From assembly GCA_014526335.1 (NCBI GenBank), contig JACTAT010000058.1, forward strand, positions 1,979,665-2,043,664: a DNA stretch of 64,000 nt. The letters run 5' to 3'. Within the stretch, counting starts at the first letter, position 1; each line of letters begins with the position of its first letter. The notes beneath the pieces were generated by a model, which was given only the letters and a program-made list of their open reading frames with translations, did not search any database and was not told where the DNA came from. The translations under genes were made by a program, and so were the position numbers. The stretch comes from Chrysaora quinquecirrha. Lineage: Eukaryota > Cnidaria > Scyphozoa > Semaeostomeae > Pelagiidae. Below are positions 54,028 through 64,000 of this stretch, piece after piece.

Positions 54028-55264
54028 TCAAATAAGTGGCTCAGAATCTTCAGACTTCAATAAACCATATTTCTGCCTGATTTGATCTGTTCTGTTATTT
54101 CTTTCTCTTCTTCTTTCTTCATTTCTATCTTTCATCTCTTGTCGTCTCCTCTTGATTCTCTCCTCCTCTTTGTTTGATGACTTGGTACGGCAACATTTAC
54201 AATAAATGCAGCAACCACATGTAAGCAGTATCAGGACTGCCAGACAAGGCACAACAATGATCAGCACATACCCTAGAAATATGAACATGATTATGTCAGT
54301 ATTTACACCACTAAAGGATGGTTTAAGTTCGGTTTTATCAGATCAAAACAGGTTCTCAACAAGGGCAATATGTATATTGGCAGTGGAATAGCCAGACATC
54401 CAACAATGGAGGGGCGAAAGGGCAAGGTCAAGGAAAATAAGGGTGTGGTTTTAAGAACAAATAACCCAGTTCTAACCTAAGATACTTAACTCAGATTTAG
54501 CTTATATAGTGTGCAAAACCTATCTTGACCATGTGGGGGACAACCCCCTATTCCCCCCACTGCTACATGGATACATTCAAGGTATATGCCATATCAAAGA
54601 TTAAACAATAGAACAATGGAAAATCTCTCTTCCATGCCAAAGATCTACCTACAGTGTCAGGCTGGCTAAACATGCCAGTGACAAGTTTCTGTTGTCTCCC
54701 AGAAACATTTGAGTGTCTCTTGCTAAAAATTTTGTTGCACGCTACAAAGTTTCCGATCCGAGGTGGCTAAACTGGGAGACATGGAGGACCGAGGGGACAT
54801 GTTGCATGCGACTTGTCTCCTAGTTTAGCTAGGCCTTTACTCTAAAAGGAGCTAATCTTTGCATCTTGTATATATCTTTTCTCTTGGCTGTTTATACCTG
54901 GAACAGTACATTGCTTCCAGTACCATTCATTGTTATCACAACTTCTTGGTGTTATTTTGTTGGCAGGATATGTGACACACTTCTTTGATGGCTCACACCA
55001 GTAACACTTGTAGTTTTCAACACATGTTGCGCAATTCGTTTTCAGGGTGCATTTATCCTTGACAGGAGGAGATGTTGTCGTTGTGTTCGTTGTCGGACTG
55101 CTTGTTGTGGTTCTGGTTGGCAGAGGAGAGGAGGACGTATTCCCACTTTTGGGTCGAAGCTTGAGTGGACTCTTTGTTGTTGAGTTTGAAGAATCTTGAA
55201 AAGTCAGACCTGATCTGATGATTACAGAGACGAACAAGCAAATAATTAGAGGTTTAATCTCCAT
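54028..55264 (-). CDS. PTTG1IP: PTTG1IP-like single-pass membrane protein, complete, 203 aa
   Basis: PTTG1IP binds PTTG1/securin in vertebrates and is a type I membrane glycoprotein. Two exons, 55264-54898 and 54272-54028, join in phase 1. Residues 1-21 look like a signal peptide (MEIKPLIICLFVSVIIRSGL). A Ser/Thr/Pro-rich stretch follows. Then comes a PSI-type cysteine domain (CATCVENYKCYWC through CDNNEWYWKQC). The second exon starts with a transmembrane helix (YVLIIVVPCLAVLILLTCG), a cysteine cluster, and a highly charged coiled-coil tail ending DQIRQKYGLLK, close to the vertebrate DEIRKKYGLFK. The gene is divergent from DNAI1 with 282 bases between the two starts. The match in domain order, length and tail makes the call secure. 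Confidence 0.9.
54655..54838. mobile_element. MITE with CTAGCTAAAC-type ends, copy 1
   Basis: Right end CTCCTAGTTTAGCTAGGCCT matches the inverted left end of the copy at 61617. Both contain CCAGAAACATTT or its relatives and GACATG blocks. It lies in the PTTG1IP intron. Confidence 0.6.
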
Positions 55265-55546
55265 TTTATTAGCGTGAGCTTTTGACAGCAGCTACAAAAC
55301 ACTCGTAAACAATCGTTGATCCTGATGAATCTTGTGACCTGCCTCAACCACACGATAAACACGAGTGTTTTGTTTAGTGCGTTTCACACTTTCGATGTTG
55401 TTGTGTTGTGCCACTTCGCCTCGTTTTCAAAGTGAGAATCACTTGGTGCTATGTTTCCAAGACAACAGCAAGATAGCAAATTTTGTCGTCCTAAGTCCAA
55501 AATCAAACTTCTTTCTCAGTTATTTTGGTACTTTTCTGCCAACAAT
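55265..55546. promoter_or_regulatory. Bidirectional promoter region, PTTG1IP / DNAI1
   Basis: The two start codons face away from each other across 282 bases. GTTTCCAAGACAAC at 55453-55466 resembles an RFX X-box (GTHNYY-AT-RRNAAC) with only the central AT changed. It lies 81 bases before the DNAI1 ATG, where such sites usually sit in ciliary genes. No clear TATA box. Confidence 0.55.
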
Positions 55547-58500
55547 ATGAAGAAAAACTTAAAACCTACTAGAGTAAGTATAGCATTAATTGTTTTTGTA
55601 GTTTTTTTGAAACTTTCTAAAATTTCAACTGGTAAATTTTGACGTTGGCTTGGTTTCGATGTGCTTGTGGTAAAACATGTGTTGTTTTCTTTCTCCATTT
55701 TGATCTTTTTATTTTTAGGAAAGGAAGGTGACAACCTCAGGAGCAGTAGACCAGAAATCTCCAAATAAAGGGGATGCCATATTGAAAGGAAAAGGAAAAA
55801 GAAAGGTACAAATATATGAAGCACATACTGGATTGGGTGTGGCAGGGGTTGGGGGGCTCACCCACACTGCAGAGTATCACAGGGGACCAGCTGCAGCTTA
55901 CAGCTCATGGTGCTTTTGCAAAAATGCAATGTGGAAGATTAATTAATAGAACAAATGAAAATAGCTTCCATGCGGGAAATCTTGTTGTATCATGCATAGA
56001 ATGCAGCCTTGCCCACAGCCAGACTGGAATTCTTGTAGATTCCACGCAGAAGTGCATGGGTAAAATCAGTTGAAAAACAACAGTGCCTATTGTTTACCCA
56101 ATGATTGTCCTGATTGGCTGCTGAGTGTGCACTGTTTCAATGAGATCTCAGTTGCAGCAGAAATGAGGCTAGACAATAAATACTCAGGATGATTAAAAGT
56201 TATTAAGTGCAAACAGGGATAGACTTACAATTTGGTTTTTTTAAATAACAAAGCTGTATGCAAAATAATGCATTTGAAAATTTTTAATGGGTTACTTTCA
56301 TGTGTCAATCATAAGCATATTTTAGACTGCAAAACAATACAATAGACAATGTCAATCATCAACCTCATTGACTTTTGTTTTTGCCCTCCAATTTGTCATT
56401 TAAATAGGGAAGTGCCAGTTGGTCATTGTTCAAAAATTGTCTTTCTTTCTAGGATGATGACAATGCCACTCAAATGGGGCTGGATGAGCTTGATGAATGG
56501 ATGCAGGTATGTGAAGAGATGTTTGATAAACCTCCAAATTGTTCGATGGGGGTTGGGGGAGGACATTAAGACATAATACACTTTCAAATCTGCAAGTTTA
56601 ATATTGTAATAAAGCACATCGTTATAGACATAGTTGCAGCCTTGACTACTAGGATTATAAAAATTTGACAGTTTAATAACCCAGAGAAAACTGATTTATG
56701 TCATTGTTTTTTTTAAATGGTGCATTGTTAATGCAGCAAAGTTTCCGTATTCCTATTTTTAACCTGGCACAGTAGATTTTGGACTTAAACCATCTAACAT
56801 CCAGCATTCATCACAAACAAGCTTTCCTTTCCAACTATGGGGCTGCTGTGCTTTTCTGAATTACAAGAGAATAGTACATTATAGTACAGTAACAAACATT
56901 TTCAATTTGTAGCCAAAACAGCTGATAAAACCAGAGGATCAGCTTGATCTGACTGAAGCTGAACTAAAAGAGGAATTTACAAGAATATTGACTGCTAATA
57001 ATCCACATGCACCAAGCAACATTGTTCGATACAATTTCAAGGTAAGTGAAGATGTATAATTTGAAATTTCCAAAGTGAAAGGTTTTCCTCACTTCCTTGT
57101 TAAGTATTTCTAGCATGTTTTTCTTGTGGAAATTTATAAATCTTTTCATGTTTACCAAAGTTTTTCCTATCAGACTCAAGACTGATGCATTTCCCAGGAG
57201 GGTGCATTCCATGTTACCACCACGCTGGAGAATACACCAACCAAATCGGACTTCATGCCAAAAGAAACAATAGATCTATTGTTTTATAATTGAAATAATA
57301 GTCTAGGCTATTGTTTTTTGAAAGATTCATGCCAGTACACCAATAAAATTTCAGACTCCAGGCTGGCGATCTCTAGGTTACATGGAATGCACACTGGTGC
57401 ATTTCCTCTATAAGATAACAACATCAAATTTTTCTTTTGCCAATTTTTATTCATTGTATTTTCTTGATTTACAGGATTTGACATACAAGCAGATACCAGG
57501 CGTTGATCAACTGGCTGTTCATTTTAGTCTTGATGGGTAAGTCCATTCTTTATTTTTGCCATTATTGAACTGATTCCAAGAAGTCAAGGTCAACATAAGC
57601 ACTTTTGCGACCAGGATCAACTGTTTTCTATAAGTTTAGTTCTGGCTAGTTGTTGACAAGTCCCTGAAAAATCAACAGAATTTATCATTTACAACAAGTT
57701 GATGTTGTTGTTCTGTCTTATCAAAGGTTGATGTAAGTCTGGACTTAGGGATGAAGATTGTAGGCAATTCAATTATAAACCAAATTGTTTTTGTATATCT
57801 ATCAGGAATTTGCTACACAAGGAATCCGACGAAGCTAGAAGGCAGCTTGCTAAACATGAAGGAGTTGTTGAAGGTAGCTATATTGAAACTTTCGTTGCTT
57901 CAGTGGTGTGGTTATAAAGGTTGTTTAAGGTTACATTTTCCCCTTTTCCCTTGAGAAAATCTCGTTGTTCCCTGGAGTTTTGTAAGATTATTTTTAAGAT
58001 TGATAGTCAAGCGGATTGGCAGCCAGAATTTTACCTGATCCCTGTTTTTCTAGCCTGTGCACAGATTCAGACACTCCCTAGAGTCTGAGTCTGTGCGCAG
58101 GCTAGTTTTTCGATGTTCCAATGTTTCCTTTTAATATTTGCCATATTCCTTTGTTTCCTGGATATTTTGCGCTTGTTTTGATGTTCTCTAGAACCCCTGA
58201 ACGACCCACGGAGTCCGATGTCCTTGTTATATGGAGTCCGATCCGATATATCGCACACACGTTGTTTTTTTATAAGAAACCTTTGGTCTGAGTTGTTGAA
58301 GGAGTTCCTTAATTTTCCAACAAAATGAGGCTGAAGTTCCTTATATTGTTCCTTGTTGTGAGATATGTTTGAATACTAACTTTAACAGCAAATTCATATA
58401 AACTTGCTTCATTTTCTAACTTCAAATATAAATGGAGTCTTTTTGGGCAGAACGATGGGAAATATTTAGTAATTCTGTATTTTTTCCGTACAAATCGTCT

Positions 58501-61500
58501 TGTTCTTGAAAAAAATTATTCTTAGTTTTTCATCCGAGCCTCGACAGTTCCTTAAAGTTCCTTAATTTTTTGGGAATTTTCAGCCTCGAGTTCCTTATAA
58601 AGGTGTTCCTTATAAAAAAAAAACGTGTAGGCGAGCAAGCATTACTCAAGCTTCACACTTCATGATAGAAATACGAGCTTAAATTTAAATCTTGGCTGGG
58701 CAAGAGCTCGTCGGATTGTATTGTTACACTTGAAGCATTCAAGATGAAAGAAGTAAAAGAAGGATCTAGCGAAATGATGTATAACGATCTATAACTCGGG
58801 GATGTATAACGATCTATAACTCAGGGATAAACGGCAAAGCGAGATAGCGCGGCTAACCAGTGAGCCATTGACTTTTGCAGGATCTGAAGACTTTGTTGAA
58901 GCAGGAGAGGATGAATCTGGTGAAGGAATTCCGGAAGAAAAAGTAAATATGTTTTCATTTGAATTTGTTGTAGGAAGTTATTTGCAATTTAGTTATTTCT
59001 AAAGCCCTTGTTGTCTAGGTATCTAATTGCTGGGAGATGCAATAAGCGTGCAGGTTGGAACAGCATTCAAGATCATAGATCGTCATAGATCTTATAATTA
59101 TTGTGTTATTTTTTCTCAAGTTTTTTCTTTATTTTAGACTGATCGTGAAGATATGACACCAACTCCAGCTAAAAGCGATCAAAAGTTAACAAATCAGTTT
59201 AATTTCTGTGAGAGAGCATCTCAGACCTACAATAATCCTTACAGAGTAAGTCTGATTTGATTTCATATCATTTTGTCATTCCTTTGTTGGTTTATTAAAC
59301 CTGGTTCGTACTAGCTGCATTTTGTGTTGTCTGGGAGGGGGTCATTTGATTTCCGAGATACCGGAACGTGCCGCTAGCAGCTAGAAAATTAGTAAAGTCA
59401 TCCTGTCCTGGAGTCAAATTTAAAAAAATGACCACACTTTCCTTGAATCATTATCTAAAAATGATACCCTGTAGGAGAGTTTTCTTTCAAAAAATCACTC
59501 GGAAACAAATGGAAAGAGTTCCTCGTGGGTAGAATGAATACGGAAGCTGTGCATAGTTTCAAACGGGACATATTTTATCACGAAAGCAAAGTTGGCTATT
59601 CATATCGTCTGAAGTTCACGACATTGAGACCCTGTCACCCTCACACCCGGTCATAGGAAGAAAGGTGATTCCCAGTCCTGGAGTTGAAAATGCGGAGTCA
59701 AACCAAGAGAAGTAAGACCCTGTCACCCGGTCATAAGAAGGAAAGTGATACCCGGCACTGCAGTTGAAAATCTGAGAGCGATGCCCTGTTCGGGGGCACG
59801 TCCCCATAGGTCAAAACATGAGTGCCCTCCTACTTGGGTGTCATTTGGAAAGGCTAAAAAACTCAGACGGCTAAATCTTCGTGCAAAGTATTTTCTGTCG
59901 TTGGTCGTTGAAAAGACCCAGATTGAAGGAGAATCAACCAAACGTGCGATTTTATATAGTGGCATATGGATCAGTATGATATTAGGGTCGTATCGTTCGT
60001 TGACTAATTCACTGAAACGTAGATCTTTTGGGCTATGTTGGTCTTTGAGATATGTAGGTTATTTTCTATTTTTCTTACTAGGTCGTTAGCGTCGTTAGAG
60101 TTGTAAGTTGGTTGAAACTTTCTTTTCAGGAACGAGGAACGATGACTGAGCCTCCCCCGAGAGTCAACTTTTCAGCAACTGCAAACCAGGTAAAAAACCT
60201 GCTAATTAATATCACGCTGTCGATTAAAAATTTTGACCTTTGTTTTGACTATTGATAAGTGGTAGAATTTTTTATACATGTCATTAATAAGTTACGATAT
60301 GTATTGCTTATTTTTTTAATCACTTTCTTTTAAATTGGTTACAAAAATAGCTAACATTAGCAGCTAATACAAACCAACTGTAAAAACGCTTTAAAAAAGT
60401 TAAATTTACTACTGTACGGAAATACTAACAGCACACAAGCAAAGTTATTAATGGCTAATATAATTAAGATATAAGTACATACACAAAAAGAACAACTGCA
60501 TATAACATTACATGTGAATACTTAATTTTTAACATTTATAAAACCGATGTTACATGAAATCCATGCAAAGCCTACAGCTGCATTATACTGCTTGAACCAG
60601 TGGTGGTAGAATCCAATCTAAAAAGCACAGACGCAATTTGAAATTAAATTGGCGAGGGCTGTAGTCTTATATAGGCTGGAAAGTCTTTATAGGCTGATAG
60701 GAGAGAGTGTACCTTGATGTTTGAAAAATTTGTAATTCTCTTTTCAGTGGGAGATATATGATGCGTATGTGGAGGATATCGAGAGACAAGTAAGTTAAAC
60801 TACAGTGTAGCTACACTGTCCAGAAATTTCTAAACAGGATTCTTCGTAAACGTGATTGATATGAGCGCTTTCGTTTCCGCGATGTTTGTCTTTGTACAAC
60901 AATGCTCTCTAACCAACTGGAGCTACCTTCCCATAGAATCTCGGACCCTGTCCTAGTCGCATTTATCGCTCACATCGCCTGTCTCCATTGATACCCATAG
61001 GGATAAGATGAAAGCCTACCAAAGCTTCTCATAATGCCTGTGGCGTCGTGGTGCTGTGGCATCGTGGTGTAATCCAGCTGACTCGTGGTGTCAGGAGCTC
61101 AGTGTGATCAGTGTTCGAGCCAAGCCACGGTAGCGTTACAGTCAGGGTCGAGGTCTCGATTAGTTAACCTACTACTGAGATCCTAGCGACTGGCGCTAAA
61201 ACATCATTTCACCTTCACCTTTACCTTCAATGCCTGCCAAGGAGACAGGATTATTTGCTTCAATTCCCTCCAGCAGCCTTTTGCAAGATAATAAGTCAAA
61301 TGGGCAACCTGCTTCAATTGTATCGATATCTGATCTAAAAGCTCCTGGTAACTAGTAATCCTTCTATATTCCAAGTATATGATAATAATTCATTACTCTG
61401 ACTCTGTTCATTTTCCAAAGATTCGTTAGTTAGTATTTGATGTAAACGTTTATGTTTCTTGTTTTAGGAAAGAAACAAAGAAAAGGAAACAAAGAAGCAA

Positions 61501-62488
61501 ACATTTGGATCAAAAAAAGATGACGACAAGAAAAAGAAATTAAATCACGTTGAAGTTCAGGTAAATTATTATTTTCACATTGTCCTGTTACCTAGAACAC
61601 CCAGTCAATGATCGAATTAAAGGCCTAGCTAAACTTGGAGACATGTCGCGGGCTCCGCGTCTCCAAGTTCAGCCACCTCGTAAACTTTGTAGCGCGCGAC
61701 AAAATTTGTAGCGAGAGACACGCAAATGTTTCTGGAAGACAACAGAAACATTTCGTGTCTCCATGACTTGGGGGACATGTTGCTCGCTTGTCACTCGCAT
61801 GTTTAGCCACCCTAGAAGACACGCCGAATACAATGTCGCGCGTGACATGTCTCCGAGTTTAGCCAGAGCTTAAATTTAAGAGCATTGCAAACACATGTCT
61901 TGGCTTAAATTAAAAAGGATTTTTTTCTGTGCAATGTTGATTCTGTTCATACAAAATTTTAATTTTGTTTATTTCTATAGAGTGATGACATTGGCAGAGT
62001 TGGCAGAGCTGCTAAAATAGTTGAAAGAATGGTCAATCAAAATACATTTGATGAAGTTGCTCAAGGTACCTTTTTCTTTATTAATCTTCATCAACATATA
62101 TCTTAAACATATATCTATCTTTTCTTGCACTGTCTTAGCTGAAATTCCTCATTTAAAAATTGCATGTATATACAATTTGTTGTTCAACCTTCTTGTATTA
62201 TAGATTTCAAATATTGGGAAGATGCTTCTGACGAGTACAGAGACATCGAAGGCACACTTCTGCCTCTTTGGAAATTTTCATATGAGAAAGCCAAAAGGAT
62301 GACTGTTACTTCAGTTTGTTGGTAAGCTGTACATTTCTGATGCATTGGACTGAAAAGGAAAATAAAAATACTCCAAAGAGAGATCATAAGAGAGATGAGA
62401 AACGACCTGGAGTGAGGCAGAGACAGAGTTTGTCACGACTGAAAGAGCAACAGTCCTGTGTGCTCGACTCAGTAAATCTACTAATACC

Positions 62489-62522
<34 letters not shown>

Positions 62523-62523
62523 A

Positions 62524-62581
<58 letters not shown>

Positions 62582-62704
62582 CGACGATGATGATGATGAT
62601 GATGGTGATTATGATGATGAAGATAATGATGATGATAATGGTGTTGATAATGATGATGATGATGATGATAATGGTGATGTTGATTATGATGATGAAGATG
62701 ATGG

Positions 62705-62748
<44 letters not shown>

Positions 62749-63825
62749 GTGATTATGATGAGGAAGATAATGATGATGATGATAATTGTGGTGATGATGA
62801 TGATGATGATGATAATAATGGTGATGTTGATTATGATGATGAAGATGATGATAATGATGATGGTGGTGATGGTGATGATGATGGTGATGATGATGATGAT
62901 GATGATGAAAGTCGCATTCTTTTCAATTTTTCAGGAGTCCGAAGTATCAAGATCTGTTTGCTGTTGGACATGGCTCGTGTGAGTTTTTTTATTTTTGGAC
63001 TTCTTTCATTTTCTTCTTGTTTTCCTGAATAACCCCCCGTTCTTCATATCAATGTTGAGCAGTGTGACAAATGTATCAATTTGGTCAATATTGTGTGTTT
63101 CTCATTCCGTCCTAGTATATTTCCAGCATCGAATTTAGTCGTGGCTGTATTATTATTAATTTTTAGAAGGTCTTTGTATTTTAATTCCGAGTTAGAGCGG
63201 ATTATACGTAAAACTCTTTGGTTGTCTGCCTCTGTAGTATTTGGTTTCTGTGACTACAAACGATATTGATATATCCCAATGTTCGTTTGCCTGTGTACCG
63301 GACTAGAGTCGTACATCTAGATTCATCTTACACGCTTTTTTTTTATAAGGAACCTACCTAAAGGCCTAGTTCTTAAAGTTCCTTATTTTTGGACCTCTTT
63401 TGAGGCAATTGTAGTTCAAAAAGTTCCTTAATAGTTCCTTAATTTTTACTGCATATACAGTGGTCTTAACAATAAAAGAGAGACACTTGCATGTAAGCAA
63501 AGCTCGAGACTACTCATGGAAACATTTGATACATGCTTAACGTACAATTTTCGACTGCAAATGAATGGAACCGGCTTTCTAATTCTTGATTATTTGCAAT
63601 GATAAAACTGTTCAACAATAAAAGTTCTTTAGTTATTTTCTCTCTAGTAGTATTTTCGAGCCTTCTACATGTAGGTTCCTTATAAAGTGGTTCCTTATAA
63701 AAAAAGCGTGTACTTCGAATAACGTTGATTCATCGGTGTTTACGCTTTTCTTCTGCAGATGACTTCCTCAAGCAAACATCTGGAATGATATGCTTCTATT
63801 CGTTGAAGAACCCAACATATCCTGA
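55547..63825 (+). CDS. DNAI1: Axonemal dynein intermediate chain 1 (5' half; continues past right edge)
   Basis: DNAI1 is an intermediate chain of the outer dynein arm in motile cilia and flagella. Fifteen exons are readable: 55547-55573, 55719-55805, 56453-56506, 56913-57041, 57475-57536, 57806-57873, 58881-58942, 59138-59245, 60130-60189, 60748-60789, 61468-61560, 61981-62065, 62204-62321, 62935-62978 and 63759-63825. All phases agree, about 368 residues. Diagnostic matches to vertebrate DNAI1 include [75 protein letters not shown] and [14 protein letters not shown]. The last exons enter the first WD-repeat region ([12 protein letters not shown]). The remaining WD repeats lie beyond 64000. 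The start is a nine-codon exon (MKKNLKPTR) and is less certain than the rest. Confidence 0.93.
58258..58627. mobile_element. ATAAG-family MITE, copy 8
   Basis: Starts CACGTTGTTTTTTTATAAGA and ends TTCCTTATAAAAAAAAAACGTG before TA. The internal word is GTTCCTTAA. It lies in a DNAI1 intron. The TA on the left is not intact. Confidence 0.75.
61033..61165 (+). repeat. tRNA-derived SINE-like repeat, copy 2
   Basis: Same family as 1178-1280, with TGTGGCGTCGTGG partly doubled and a B-box-like TGTTCGAGCC. It lies in a DNAI1 intron. Confidence 0.5.
61617..61873. mobile_element. MITE at TTAA with AGGCCTAGCTAAACT end, copy 2
   Basis: TTAA stands at both ends. Left AGGCCTAGCTAAACTTGGAG pairs with right TCCGAGTTTAGCCAGAGCT. 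Internal ACATGTC and GCGCG words repeat in both orientations. A relative is at 54655-54838. Confidence 0.75.
62490..62910. repeat. (GAT)n microsatellite, long
   Basis: About 420 bases of GAT triplets with GGT, AAT and GAA variants and a higher-order pattern of GTGATTATGATGATGAAGAT. It lies in a DNAI1 intron and ends about 25 bases before the exon 62935 acceptor. Confidence 0.97.
63331..63710. mobile_element. ATAAG-family MITE, copy 9 (clean)
   Basis: TA on both sides. Starts CACGCTTTTTTTTTATAAGG and ends CCTTATAAAAAAAGCGTG. AAGTTCCTTA and its complement recur inside, and ACATGTAGG lies near the right end. It ends 48 bases before DNAI1 exon 63759. Confidence 0.88.
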
Positions 63826-64000
63826 GTAAGTAGTATTCGATTTACCAATACCATCTTTCACCTCTACTTTTACAGATTCGTAAAAGATACATTATGAGGT
63901 TTTGTGACACATTTTAACCCCTAATTCAAAATCAATATAAGAGTTCAGCATCAAAAGTATTAAGCGTCCTTTATGCAATTTTTTTAATCTATCCAACAGT

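Overview
The window is nuclear DNA of an animal, almost certainly a cnidarian (anthozoan, sea-anemone or coral type). It is AT-rich. Its genes have many small exons with GT-AG introns, and it includes axonemal dynein, a PTTG1IP-type membrane protein and a secreted protein with four six-cysteine ShK-type modules. Short inverted-repeat transposons are dense. Joining the exons by hand keeps the reading frame at every junction used for the five main multi-exon genes. The exon joins were not checked against transcripts.

Layout, left to right. (1) 854-4941, minus strand: 5' part of an HLTF-like SNF2 ATPase, running off the left edge. (2) 5.0-9.2 kb: no convincing gene, several repeats. (3) 9176-23688, plus: a complete ten-exon gene for a secreted four-ShK protein. 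A broken DNA-transposon gene (15771-18008, minus) lies in its second intron. (4) 25.4-26.7 kb, plus: a short unrecognised two-exon coding region. (5) 26718-49334, plus: NUDT17, a Nudix hydrolase, with a 15.1 kb intron. That intron holds transposons, two hAT-type MITE copies and an inverted pair of 7-transmembrane receptor genes (35.7 kb broken, 45 kb intact). (6) 50650-51591, plus: a second intact receptor, followed by a receptor relic at 52.6 kb opened by a foldback element. (7) 54028-55264, minus: PTTG1IP. (8) 55547 to the right edge, plus: DNAI1, outer-arm dynein intermediate chain 1, head-to-head with PTTG1IP across a 282 bp shared promoter region that contains an RFX X-box-like site.

The conserved genes (HLTF, NUDT17, PTTG1IP, DNAI1) do not form one pathway; they are ordinary neighbours. 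The lineage-specific content is the ShK gene and the receptor cluster. The receptors are intronless, multiplied locally with their flanks, and partly destroyed by transposons. Between genes the sequence is mostly small inverted-repeat elements. The largest family has at least nine copies and ends CAC...TTTTTTTATAAG, with TA at the insertion site. (GAT)n microsatellite tracts, an 8-bp minisatellite and a 177-bp satellite with an open reading frame are also present.
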